DNA of 64,000 bases from an uncultured Collinsella sp. GTDB taxonomy: Bacteria; Actinomycetota; Coriobacteriia; Coriobacteriales; Coriobacteriaceae. Positions within the stretch are counted from its first letter, which is position 1. Each line of letters begins with the position of its first letter. Below, in pieces: positions 8,816-16,301 of the stretch. The stretch spans positions 62,001-126,000 of the forward strand of contig CALLNU010000033.1 of assembly GCA_938005465.1 (NCBI GenBank), in the 5' to 3' direction. The position numbers were made by a program, and so were the translations under genes. The notes below the pieces were generated by a model, which ran no database searches, was not told the origin of the DNA, and worked only from the letters and a program-made list of their open reading frames with translations.

Positions 8816-9091
8816 CTACTCTGCGTCCGCGTCGCTGTCCTCTGCCTGCTTTTTCTTGGCAGCAGCGAGCTTGGCCTCGAGCTCTGCGATCTCCTTGTCC
8901 TCCTTGGACTCCTCGACCACAACGTCCTCGGCCTGCTTGGTTTCACCCTTATCGTCGCCCTCCATACCCTCGCGGATATTCTTGACGGTAGAGCCGAGGG
9001 ACTTGCCGAGCTTCGGCAGGTTCTTAGGCCCGAAGATGATCAAGACAACGACGAGAATAATGATGAGCTCAGGAGCCCTCAGTCCAAACAT
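8816..9091 (-). CDS. tatA: Sec-independent protein translocase TatA
   Basis: 91 residues starting MFGLRAPELIIILVVVLI. The ATG at 9091 follows GGAGG spaced 5 bases; the longer upstream reading frame is the tRNA read backwards. TatA subunits form the membrane-thinning pore complex that exports folded twin-arginine substrates. The short membrane helix is followed by the FGPKNLPKLGKSLGS hinge and amphipathic helix, then an acidic Lys/Glu-rich tail (EDKEIAELEAKLAAAKKKQ). No tatC is in this window. A small stem (9132-9150) lies in the leader. Confidence 0.9.
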   Translation of the reverse strand: MFGLRAPELIIILVVVLIIFGPKNLPKLGKSLGSTVKNIREGMEGDDKGETKQAEDVVVEESKEDKEIAELEAKLAAAKKKQAEDSDADAE

Positions 9092-9163
9092 GTAGACCTC
9101 CACAATACAGCGAGACAAGCTCGAATGAGTATACCGCGGGTGTCGCGGTATCACAACAATAGC

Positions 9164-9193
9164 TAAAAAAAGGGACCGCAAGAAGCGGTCCCT
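9164..9193 (-). terminator. Terminator of tRNA-Pro
   Basis: AGGGACCGC (9171-9179) pairs with GCGGTCCCT (9185-9193) and the minus strand continues with seven T. It lies 11 bases after the tRNA CCA end. Confidence 0.9.
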
Positions 9194-9203
9194 TCTCATG
9201 CTC

Positions 9204-9280
9204 TGGTCGGGTTGACTGGATTTGAACCAGCGACCCCTGCGTCCCGAACGCAGTGCTCTACCAAACTGAGCCACAACCCG
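9204..9280 (-). tRNA. tRNA-Pro (anticodon CGG), CCA encoded
   Basis: The minus strand reads CGGGTTGTGGCTCAG and so on. It has a 7-bp acceptor stem CGGGTTG/CAACCCG, an anticodon stem CTGCG/CGCAG with loop TTCGGGA, and a T arm GCTGG-TTCAAAT-CCAGT. Discriminator A and an encoded CCA follow. Loop bases 34-36 are CGG, so it reads CCG proline codons. Confidence 0.95.
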
Positions 9281-9329
9281 TTAGCTCGACTATAGTAACA
9301 AAGATTTTCGCCGTGTGCTAGAGAAATTT

Positions 9330-10226
9330 TTATTTCTTTGGCGCGTCGATTTGAACCGTGTTGGGAATAAGCTCAGTCGCGCAGGCCCACCAGCCATTTT
9401 GCTGAGCAGCTCCCGCAAGATGGGCTGCCGTAGCGACGGTATCGCAAATGGCAAACGAGCAGGCACCCGAACCGCACACATCCACCGCAACGGTTCCCTC
9501 CTGTGCGCGCAGCCAGTCGAGAACCGCCTGGATCCGCGGCTCCATCTGCGCGGATATGACGCCCAGATTGTTATGAACGAGCGCATATGCCGCCTCGGCA
9601 TCGCCGGCGCGCAAGGCAGAAGCAATCGCACCGGGTTTGTCCGCGGGCACCGGGCTCTCATCAAATCGTCGATACGCTTCAACCGTTGAAACGCTCGTCT
9701 CGTGCAGTTTGACCAATACGACAGGCGTCGCCGGAAGCACAGGATACTCAGTGGCCAGCACATCTCCCCCGCCCACGTAGAATGCAGGGCTCGCGTGCAA
9801 AAAGAACGGCACGTCGGCACCGATACCGCGAGCGATGTCATCGAGCGCAGGGTCGGTGCGGTCGATATCCCACAGCTCGGCCAAGGCAACAATGACCGCG
9901 GCGGCATCCGTCGAGGGACCTCCCAGGCCTGCGCACAGCGGGATACGCTTTTCGATCGTCACGCACACGTTGGCATCGCGACCGTAATGCTCGGCCATAG
10001 CGATTGCCGCCCGATAGGCCGTATTTTTTTGCATGGGAAAATCGGATGCCGGAACCGTCTGGACGGTCAGCGCCTGCGCCGGCGTGACCGTCACGGTATC
10101 GGCTAGACCGACGGCTGCCATCAGGGAATCGACTCTGTGATAGCCGCGGGCGTCGCACTCGGTATGAACTCCCAGATAGAGGTTAATCTTTGCCGGCGCG
10201 GTAAGGATGAGGGACCGATCGGTCAC
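9330..10226 (-). CDS. ispE: 4-diphosphocytidyl-2-C-methyl-D-erythritol kinase
   Basis: 298 residues. IspE phosphorylates CDP-ME in the MEP isoprenoid pathway; dxs of the same pathway begins at 63851. GHMP-kinase landmarks are the substrate motif APAKINLYLGV near residue 10, a glycine-rich phosphate loop PLCAGLGGPSTDAAAV near residue 100, and a C-terminal CGSGACSFAI. The P-loop usually reads GLGGGSSDAAA, so the Pro and Thr are unusual. The start is GTG at 10226, two bases after the veg stop, with GGAG upstream. It is probably cotranscribed with veg. Confidence 0.93.
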   Translation of the reverse strand: MTDRSLILTAPAKINLYLGVHTECDARGYHRVDSLMAAVGLADTVTVTPAQALTVQTVPASDFPMQKNTAYRAAIAMAEHYGRDANVCVTIEKRIPLCAGLGGPSTDAAAVIVALAELWDIDRTDPALDDIARGIGADVPFFLHASPAFYVGGGDVLATEYPVLPATPVVLVKLHETSVSTVEAYRRFDESPVPADKPGAIASALRAGDAEAAYALVHNNLGVISAQMEPRIQAVLDWLRAQEGTVAVDVCGSGACSFAICDTVATAAHLAGAAQQNGWWACATELIPNTVQIDAPKK

Positions 10227-10228
10227 CG

Positions 10229-10525
10229 TTAGTGCTCCTCGAGCTGGTTGCCGAGCGGGGTAAAGATATGCTCGCCGCTCTCGGGGTCGAACAGTTCGAC
10301 CTGGCCGGTAAGGACATCGATATACTGGTAGGACTGACGCGATTTGCGGCCGCGACGCTCGTCAACCTCAACGATAAAGACGGCGGGGTGGACGCTCTTG
10401 ATGGTGCCCATGCGCTCGATGACGCGGGTACGGCCCATGTTGGCCTTCACCTTGACGCGATCGCCCACCATATCGGTCAGCTTCTCGTGGATGTCGTCGA
10501 CGTGATTGACTTCCATCTCTTCCAT
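10229..10525 (-). CDS. veg: Veg family protein
   Basis: 98 residues from the ATG at 10525, which has GGAGG 8 bases upstream. The two alternative in-frame ATGs lack a comparable site. It matches the Veg family: IHEKLTDMVGDRVKVKANMG, then ERMGTIKSVHPAVFIVEVDE and SYQYIDVLTGQVELF. The fold is a small SH3-like beta barrel. In Bacillus subtilis Veg affects biofilm gene expression; its role here is not known. veg next to ispE is also seen in Firmicutes, which supports the call. Confidence 0.85.
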   Translation of the reverse strand: MEEMEVNHVDDIHEKLTDMVGDRVKVKANMGRTRVIERMGTIKSVHPAVFIVEVDERRGRKSRQSYQYIDVLTGQVELFDPESGEHIFTPLGNQLEEH

Positions 10526-10552
10526 GAATAGGGCCTCCAGAGGGTGCAATTC

Positions 10553-10572
10553 AAAAAGGGGATAATACCCCT
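10553..10572 (-). terminator. Weak hairpin plus T-run between dtd and veg
   Basis: AGGGG (10557-10561) pairs with CCCCT (10568-10572) and the minus strand continues with five T. The stem is short, so it may only partly stop transcription of the rph-rdgB-dtd group. Confidence 0.4.
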
Positions 10573-10620
10573 AAGATAGACAAAACTCTAATACTATAGC
10601 ACCCTGCTGCAGCCATACGC

Positions 10621-10656
10621 AAGCAGCTAAAAAAGCCCCGCCCCAAATTGACTACT
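10621..10656 (-). repeat. 36-base repeat after dtd (copy 1)
   Basis: On the minus strand this begins at the dtd stop codon with AGTAGTCAATTTGGGG and ends GCTTTTTTAGCTGCTT. A second copy on the plus strand at 45504-45539 matches at 34 of 36 bases. It carries a G-rich TTTGGGGCGGGG core. Confidence 0.8.
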
Positions 10657-11102
10657 TATAGGCTGTCGGTATCGAGAACGATGGTGAACGGGCCGTCGTT
10701 GACCAGGTCGACCTTCATGTCGGCACCAAAAATGCCGTGCGCCACATGCTCAACGTCTTGGGCGACGAGCGTCAGAAAGTACTCGTAAAGTTCGTTAGCG
10801 ACATCGGGCGCGCCGGCATCCGTAAACGACGGACGGCGGCCGTGGCGGCAGTCGGCAAACAGCGTGAACTGCGACACCACGAGCACCTCGCCGTCGACAT
10901 CGGCCAGCGCCAAGTTGGTCTTGCCGTTCTCATCCTCGTTGATACGCAGCCCGCGGAGCTTGCCCCACAGCCTGTCGGCTTCGGCGCGTGTGTCACCGTG
11001 GCCCACGCCCAGCAGCACCAGGTAACCGCGTCCAATGCGGCCCACGCACTCGCCGTCGACCGTCACACCGGCGTTGAGCACGCGCTGCACCACCGCACGC
11101 AC
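10656..11102 (-). CDS. dtd: D-aminoacyl-tRNA deacylase
   Basis: 148 residues, the usual length. Dtd hydrolyses D-aminoacyl-tRNAs. The start MRAVVQRVLNAGV is typical. The catalytic motif SQFTLFADCRHGRRPSF is near residue 77 and the cross-subunit NDGPFTI motif is near residue 135. Translation begins at a GTG (11102) immediately beside the rdgB stop codon, with GAGGAG inside rdgB. The pair is therefore translationally linked. Confidence 0.95.
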   Translation of the reverse strand: MRAVVQRVLNAGVTVDGECVGRIGRGYLVLLGVGHGDTRAEADRLWGKLRGLRINEDENGKTNLALADVDGEVLVVSQFTLFADCRHGRRPSFTDAGAPDVANELYEYFLTLVAQDVEHVAHGIFGADMKVDLVNDGPFTIVLDTDSL

Positions 11103-11105
11103 GGT

Positions 11106-11747
11106 TTACTCCTCGCCCGTCAGCTTGGCGGACAGATGCTCGAGCGCATGGAAACGATGGCTGATGGCGTTCTTCTCGTCCGCCATGAGCTCGGCCATAG
11201 TCTTGCCCGGCGTATCGACCGGCAGGAACAGCGGGTCGTAGCCAAAGCCGTGATCGCCGCGGCCCTCGTGCGCGATAACGCCCTCGCAGGCGCCCTCGCC
11301 ATAGGTGACCAGGCCGTCCGTATCGATAAGCGCGACGACGCTCATAAAGCGCGCGGTACGATCCTCGTCTGCCACGCCTTCCAGGTTAACGAGAAGCTTG
11401 GCGTTGTTGGCGGCATCGTCGCCGTGAACGCCCGCGTAGCGCGCGCTATACACACCCGGCTCGCCGTTCAGGGCATCGACGACCAAGCCGGAGTCATCGG
11501 CGATGGCCATAAGGCCCGTCTCCTCGACCGCAGCCTGCGCCTTGATGATGGCGTTCTCCAAAAACGTCGTGCCATTTTCCTCAGGGTCCTCAAAATCGCC
11601 CAGCTGGCCGAGTGCCACAAAGCGCACCTCGGGCATGACCTTGCCCAAAATGGCCTCGATCTCGGTGAGCTTATGGGCGTTGCCGGTTGCCACGACGATG
11701 GTCGCCGCCGGGTCAAGGGCGTCGATGTCAATCTTCTCAAGTGCCAT
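11106..11747 (-). CDS. rdgB: XTP/dITP diphosphatase (RdgB/HAM1)
   Basis: 213 residues. It removes ITP, dITP and XTP from the nucleotide pool. Family motifs are VVATGNAHKLTEIEAIL near residue 18, DDSGLVVDALNGEPGVYSAR near residue 83, and the C-terminal FGYDPLFLP plus ISHRFHAL. The ATG has AAAGGAGG upstream. It lies between rph and dtd, a common actinobacterial order (murI-rph-rdgB). Confidence 0.95.
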   Translation of the reverse strand: MALEKIDIDALDPAATIVVATGNAHKLTEIEAILGKVMPEVRFVALGQLGDFEDPEENGTTFLENAIIKAQAAVEETGLMAIADDSGLVVDALNGEPGVYSARYAGVHGDDAANNAKLLVNLEGVADEDRTARFMSVVALIDTDGLVTYGEGACEGVIAHEGRGDHGFGYDPLFLPVDTPGKTMAELMADEKNAISHRFHALEHLSAKLTGEE

Positions 11748-11856
11748 AGCTGGCCTCCTTTGTCTCTATAGCAATGCCGAGTTGAGGACGACGAGGACTT
11801 CGGCCTCTCCCCTCTCAATCAACGGCAGTCTTATACTTCGACGTTTTCCCAGATAA

Positions 11857-11893
11857 AACCTGCCAAAATAAACCTGTCCCTTTTTGGCAGGTT
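11857..11893 (-). repeat. GGGAC-core hairpin abutting the rph stop codon
   Basis: AACCTGCCAAAA (11857-11868) pairs perfectly with TTTTGGCAGGTT (11882-11893), and the last two bases overlap the rph TAA. The minus strand reads AAAAAGGGACAGG on the 5' side of the loop. The sequence match to the plus-strand copy at 44072-44110 continues beyond the stem, for about 50 bases in total. Confidence 0.85.
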
Positions 11894-12617
11894 AGGCGAG
11901 GGCTTGGCGCTGGAGCTCGATGAGCTCGGCAATGCCCTTGTCGCCCAAATCGAGCAGGGCGTTGAGACGTTTGCGGTCGAAGGGCGCCTGCTCGCCGGTA
12001 CCCTGGAGTTCGATCATCTCGCCGGAATCGGTGGCGACGAGATTCATGTCGACCTCGGCATGGCTGTCCTCGGAATAATCCAAGTCGAGCAGGGTGTTGC
12101 CGTCGACGACGCCCATGGAAATGGCGGCAACCTGGCCCGTGAGCGGGATGCGCTCGAGTTTGCCCGCCTCGACCCACATGGCAAGGGCGTCGTGCAGCGC
12201 CACCCAGGCGCCGGTAATGCTCGCTGTACGCGTGCCGCCATCGGCCTGAATCACATCGCAGTCAACGGTGACGGTGTACTCGCCGAGCGCCTTCATGTTG
12301 ACGACGGTACGCAGGCTGCGGCCAATGAGGCGCTCGATCTCCATGGAGCGACCCTTGCGGTTGGCGTGCTCGCGCTTGCAGCGCTTGCCGGTCGACGCCG
12401 GCAGCATGGCGTATTCCGCGGTCACCCAGCCGGCCTTAGCTCCCTTTCGCCAGCCCGGCACGCCCTCCTCGATAGTGGCGGCGCACAGCACGCGCGTGTC
12501 ACCGAACTCGGCCAAACACGAGCCGTGGGCGTGCTTCATGACGCCACGAGTGAGCTTAACGGGGCGCAACTCGTTGGCGGCGCGACCGTTGGCGCGGTTG
12601 ACCTGCATGTACTCCAT
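11892..12617 (-). CDS. rph: Ribonuclease PH
   Basis: 241 residues. RNase PH is a phosphorolytic 3'-5' exonuclease that trims tRNA 3' ends. Landmarks are HAHGSCLAEFGDTRVLC near residue 30, the RxxxR region GRSLRTVVNMKALGEYT near residue 100, and CDVIQADGGTRTASITGAW near residue 120. The start MEYMQVNRANGRAANELRPV has AAAGGA upstream. Confidence 0.95.
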   Translation of the reverse strand: MEYMQVNRANGRAANELRPVKLTRGVMKHAHGSCLAEFGDTRVLCAATIEEGVPGWRKGAKAGWVTAEYAMLPASTGKRCKREHANRKGRSMEIERLIGRSLRTVVNMKALGEYTVTVDCDVIQADGGTRTASITGAWVALHDALAMWVEAGKLERIPLTGQVAAISMGVVDGNTLLDLDYSEDSHAEVDMNLVATDSGEMIELQGTGEQAPFDRKRLNALLDLGDKGIAELIELQRQALA

Positions 12618-12671
12618 AGAAATATCCTTTCGGCAAAAGATGTGGCGAAAGCTTTGGCGGCTGCCTTACAT

Positions 12672-13556
12672 CTATTGCAGCTCATCGATATCGATGTGTT
12701 CGATGCTCTTGAGCGGCTGACCAAAGATAAAGCTGCCCGCCACCGCAAACTCGGCAATGTTATCGGCCGTCGTGGCAAAACGATGCTGCGGCTCGGCGGC
12801 GTCGCCCGCCAGCTGCTCGCGGCGCGTGAGGATATCGGTCAGCTCGCGTGTGGTCTCCTCGGCGGAACTCACGACGCGCACCCCAGGCCCCAGCGCATGG
12901 CGGATAGGTCCCACCAACAGCGGAAAATGCGTACAGCCAAGCACCACGGTATCGATACCGTGGTCGCGCAGCGGCTCAACCGTGGCACCCACCAGCGCAC
13001 GCACGGCAGGCGTATCGAAGATGTCCTCGTTCTCAAGCCACTGTTCCTGCAGATGTGCACCCGAGGCGAGCTCGTGTTCGACAACCTCGACAAAGCTCGA
13101 GGCAGGACAGCCGTATACATCGACGCCGGCATCCAGGTCCTGAATGGCGCGCGTGTAGGCGCCCGAGCGAATGGTGAGGTTGGTGGCGAGCACGCCCACG
13201 CGACGCGTACGCGTGCTGTTGATTGCCGCACGGGCACCCGGCGCGATCACGCCGATCACGGGAACGTCGAGCACCTGCTGGGCCAGACGCAAGGCCGCAG
13301 CGGTCGCCGTGTTGCAGGCGATGACCATAATCTTGACGTCGTGCTTCGAAAGCCAACGACCCGCCTGCAACGCAAACGAGCGCACCTCATCCTCGGTGCG
13401 GGTGCCGTAGGGACAGCGCTTGGTGTCGCCAAAGTAGTAGACGGACTCGTGCGGCAGCGCCGTCGCAATCGCGCGCGCAACCGTCAGACCGCCCAAACCA
13501 GAATCGAACACGCCAATCGGGCGCGTGTCGCCTGCCGGATTCTCGATATCGGACAT
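12672..13556 (-). CDS. murI: Glutamate racemase
   Basis: 294 residues. MurI makes D-glutamate for peptidoglycan; murE, which acts two steps later, lies at 14627-16189. Both catalytic cysteines are visible, in MVIACNTATAAALR near residue 80 and in VVLGCTHFPLL near residue 200. The N-terminal IGVFDSGLGGLTVARAI motif contains the catalytic Asp/Ser. GGTGAGG precedes the ATG at 13556. Confidence 0.95.
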   Translation of the reverse strand: MSDIENPAGDTRPIGVFDSGLGGLTVARAIATALPHESVYYFGDTKRCPYGTRTEDEVRSFALQAGRWLSKHDVKIMVIACNTATAAALRLAQQVLDVPVIGVIAPGARAAINSTRTRRVGVLATNLTIRSGAYTRAIQDLDAGVDVYGCPASSFVEVVEHELASGAHLQEQWLENEDIFDTPAVRALVGATVEPLRDHGIDTVVLGCTHFPLLVGPIRHALGPGVRVVSSAEETTRELTDILTRREQLAGDAAEPQHRFATTADNIAEFAVAGSFIFGQPLKSIEHIDIDELQ

Positions 13557-13607
13557 TACCTCACCAGTCTCTCTCGAAAAGACATGTCCAAGTGCGGCGG
13601 CGGCGCG

Positions 13608-14519
13608 CTACGAACGCGCCGCGACCAGCAGCTCTGCCGTCGCCGCCCAACCGTCGACAATTTTGCCGCGCGTAACGAAAGCGTTCTCGTAAGCAGCCAG
13701 GAACTCGGGCGCGCCGGCGCTCGTCAGGCCATTCTCGACCAGACAGAACGTGCCCACGTGATCGGCCATGTAGAAGTCGGACTCGGAGTCGCCGAGCGCG
13801 AGCGTCTCCTCGCGCTCGATCCCCAGGTGCTCGCAGAAGCGCGCAATGGCGACGCCCTTGTTGAGGCCCGCGGGGTTGATGTTGAATGCGCGACCGTCCT
13901 CGACGCGATCGAGCTCGAGCGTCGTCGGCTTGGACAGGTGAGTCAGATGGCCGTTGCAAGCCCAGATCAGACCGCAGCCGGCCTCGTCCAGGATGGCCTG
14001 GACCTCATCGTCGGGCACATCGCCGCGCATGCCGACGGTGACCTCACGGTATTTGTAGCCGGTCGACATGTCGTTGTGATACTCGATCTTGTGCGGCCAG
14101 CGGGCAAGGATCTTCTCGCACACGCCGGTCTGCTCGATCACCTGGTGCGGAGTAAGGCCACAGGCGGGGTCGTAAGGCATGTCACCGGTCAGATACTCCC
14201 AATCGTTGGCTTTGAGGTCGTACATGACCAGGCCGCCCATCTCACCGATGTAGGAGTTGAGGCCGAGCACGCGCGCGTCCTCGTGGATCATGGTACGGTT
14301 GCGGCCCGAGGTGGGAACCACCTGAATACCAGCGCGAGCGAGCGCCACGACGGCCTCGACGAGTTTGGTCGAGGGGTTGCCGTCGTTGTCGCGCAGCACG
14401 CACGAGCCGGGTGCGAGCATCGTGGCATCCAGGTCGGTAAAGACGTACTTGACCTTGGCCAAGCGCTCGCGCATCTCGCCCGAAAGCTCGGCAACGGTCG
14501 GCAGGGTGTTGTGGGACAT
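13608..14519 (-). CDS. HAD-superfamily (Cof-type) phosphatase
   Basis: 303 residues from the ATG at 14519, which has GGAG 5 bases upstream. HAD motif I is FTDLDATMLAP; the fourth residue after the first Asp is Thr-bearing ATM rather than the usual GTL. Motif II is VPTSGRN, and motif IV is ALGDSESDFYMAD near residue 225. A C2-type cap lies between them, as in Cof phosphatases acting on small phosphorylated metabolites. Substrate is unknown. A second, distant Cof-type gene lies at 60946-61809. Confidence 0.8.
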   Translation of the reverse strand: MSHNTLPTVAELSGEMRERLAKVKYVFTDLDATMLAPGSCVLRDNDGNPSTKLVEAVVALARAGIQVVPTSGRNRTMIHEDARVLGLNSYIGEMGGLVMYDLKANDWEYLTGDMPYDPACGLTPHQVIEQTGVCEKILARWPHKIEYHNDMSTGYKYREVTVGMRGDVPDDEVQAILDEAGCGLIWACNGHLTHLSKPTTLELDRVEDGRAFNINPAGLNKGVAIARFCEHLGIEREETLALGDSESDFYMADHVGTFCLVENGLTSAGAPEFLAAYENAFVTRGKIVDGWAATAELLVAARS

Positions 14520-14626
14520 GGTTACTCCGTTTACGTAGAAGGGTTTGGACTTGGACTGCATGTTTTGATTGAGGGAACACGCTTATGGCGACAGCGCACT
14601 CAGGGCGCCGCCGCCATCATGGTTCA

Positions 14627-16189
14627 TTAGTCAAACTGGGTAACATCGATCAGGCGATTGGCCAGCGAAAGGTCGCTCTCGATGGGCACGAACTCGTCGC
14701 CCACGTGCATGAGCTCCTCGTCACCCTTTGCCAGCAGCAAGACAATGGTGGGAGCATCGGGGTTGACGTACTCCTCGCGCGCCGCCTTGAACGCCGCATG
14801 CACGGCGGCTTCGCGGTCGAGGATGATCTTGTTCGGCGTATCGTCGGGAACATGCTCGGCAAGCTCGCGACAGACCTTCATCGGGTCCTCGTGAGCTGGA
14901 TCCTCGTTCGTAAAGATCATCAGGTCGGAATATGGTGCGGCCTCGCGTGGCAATTGCTCGCGGCGCTCCTGAGCCTTGCCGCCGGCGGCGCCAAACAGCG
15001 CAATGACGGGGCTGGCGGGAAACGCGCGCTTGACCGACGAGAAAAGCGAACGGAACGAAAGCTGGTTGTGCGCATAGTCAACGACGCAGATCACGCGGCC
15101 GTCCTTCGACTCCACGACCTCCATACGGCCCGGCACACGCAGTTTGGAGAGGCCCTTCTTGATAGCCTCGATACCGATGCCGATCTCGCGCGCGGCGGCG
15201 ATAGCGACCAGCGCGTTCTCCACGTTAAAGTCGCCCGCGATGCCCAGCAGGACCTTCTCCCCCGCCTCGGACTCGTCGGCACACAGGCCATGCAAGTTGA
15301 ACTCGATGCTAAAGCCGGCCATGCGTACGTCGCTCGCCCACAGGCTTGCCTCGGGATGCTCGACGCCAACGGTCACCAAGCGCTCGGCCGTCGACGCTGC
15401 CTCCAGCACACGGTCGACCTCTTCGGTGCCCAAATTCACCACGGCGGTCTTTGCCTGGTCAAAGATCCTGAGTTTGCTCTCAAAATAATCCTCAAACGTG
15501 GGGTGTTCGATCGGCGAGATGTGGTCGCGGCCGATGTTGAGGAAGCACGCCACGTCAAACGGCAGATTCTCGACGCGTTGGTACTTGAGCGCCTGGCTCG
15601 AAACCTCCATGACCATGGACTGGCGACCGGACGTGCGGCAGTTGGCGATATGGCGCCAGACCTCGGGGGCCTCAGGCGTAGTATTGGTGCTCTCGTAGCA
15701 CTCGATGCCATCGTCGGTACTCACCGAGCCGATCATGCCGCAGGACTCGCCCGCCGCTTTGATAATCGACTGGAGCATAAAAGCGGCCGTGGTCTTTCCC
15801 TTGGTGCCGGTGATGCCCACGATCTTGACGTCGTGGTCGGGACGGTCGTAGACCTCCGGCGGCAACAGGGCCATGGCCGTGCGAACGCTATCAACAACCA
15901 GCATCGCAGCACCGCTCTCCTTCGCCAGCGGCTCCAGAGACTCGACCAGCGACTCCTCACACACAAATGCGACGGCGCCCGCATCGAGCGCCATGCTCAA
16001 AAACGCGGGCTTAAAGGCAGCACCTTTGCAGAAGAATACGTCACCTGCCGAGACCGCGCGCGAATCAAACGAGCAGCCGGTCACGGCACGCTCGTCAACC
16101 TGCTCTGATGCGCGCAGCACGCCGCACACATCGAGCAGTTTGGCAAGCGTATCGACCGTGGTCACGGTCGCGGAATCCGAATGGTGCAT
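14627..16189 (-). CDS. murE: UDP-MurNAc-tripeptide ligase MurE, probably not DAP-specific
   Basis: 520 residues. MurE adds the third amino acid to UDP-MurNAc-Ala-Glu. The ATP P-loop is GITGTKGKTTAAFML near residue 125, followed by STNTTPEAPEVW and MEVSSQALKYQRV, the carbamylated-lysine/serine region. DAP-adding MurE carries DNPR in the C-terminal domain. Here that position reads TNEDPAHEDPMKV, which resembles lysine-type enzymes. So lysine or ornithine is the more likely substrate, by inference. An atypical YAHNQLSF replaces YAHTPDG. Confidence 0.88.
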   Translation of the reverse strand: MHHSDSATVTTVDTLAKLLDVCGVLRASEQVDERAVTGCSFDSRAVSAGDVFFCKGAAFKPAFLSMALDAGAVAFVCEESLVESLEPLAKESGAAMLVVDSVRTAMALLPPEVYDRPDHDVKIVGITGTKGKTTAAFMLQSIIKAAGESCGMIGSVSTDDGIECYESTNTTPEAPEVWRHIANCRTSGRQSMVMEVSSQALKYQRVENLPFDVACFLNIGRDHISPIEHPTFEDYFESKLRIFDQAKTAVVNLGTEEVDRVLEAASTAERLVTVGVEHPEASLWASDVRMAGFSIEFNLHGLCADESEAGEKVLLGIAGDFNVENALVAIAAAREIGIGIEAIKKGLSKLRVPGRMEVVESKDGRVICVVDYAHNQLSFRSLFSSVKRAFPASPVIALFGAAGGKAQERREQLPREAAPYSDLMIFTNEDPAHEDPMKVCRELAEHVPDDTPNKIILDREAAVHAAFKAAREEYVNPDAPTIVLLLAKGDEELMHVGDEFVPIESDLSLANRLIDVTQFD

Positions 16190-16249
16190 CTTTCACCTTT
16201 CTCAGCCATTTGGCAGGGACGGTTTTTATAGTAACTGAAACGCACCCAC

Positions 16250-16276
16250 GCAAAAACGGCTCCCGGAGGAGCCGTT
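16250..16276 (-). terminator. Terminator of asnB
   Basis: AACGGCTCC (16255-16263) pairs with GGAGCCGTT (16268-16276); the minus strand continues TTTTTGCG. It lies 26 bases after the asnB stop. Confidence 0.85.
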
Positions 16277-16301
16277 ACGCGCAGGCGTTCGTAAGCCGAG
16301 G

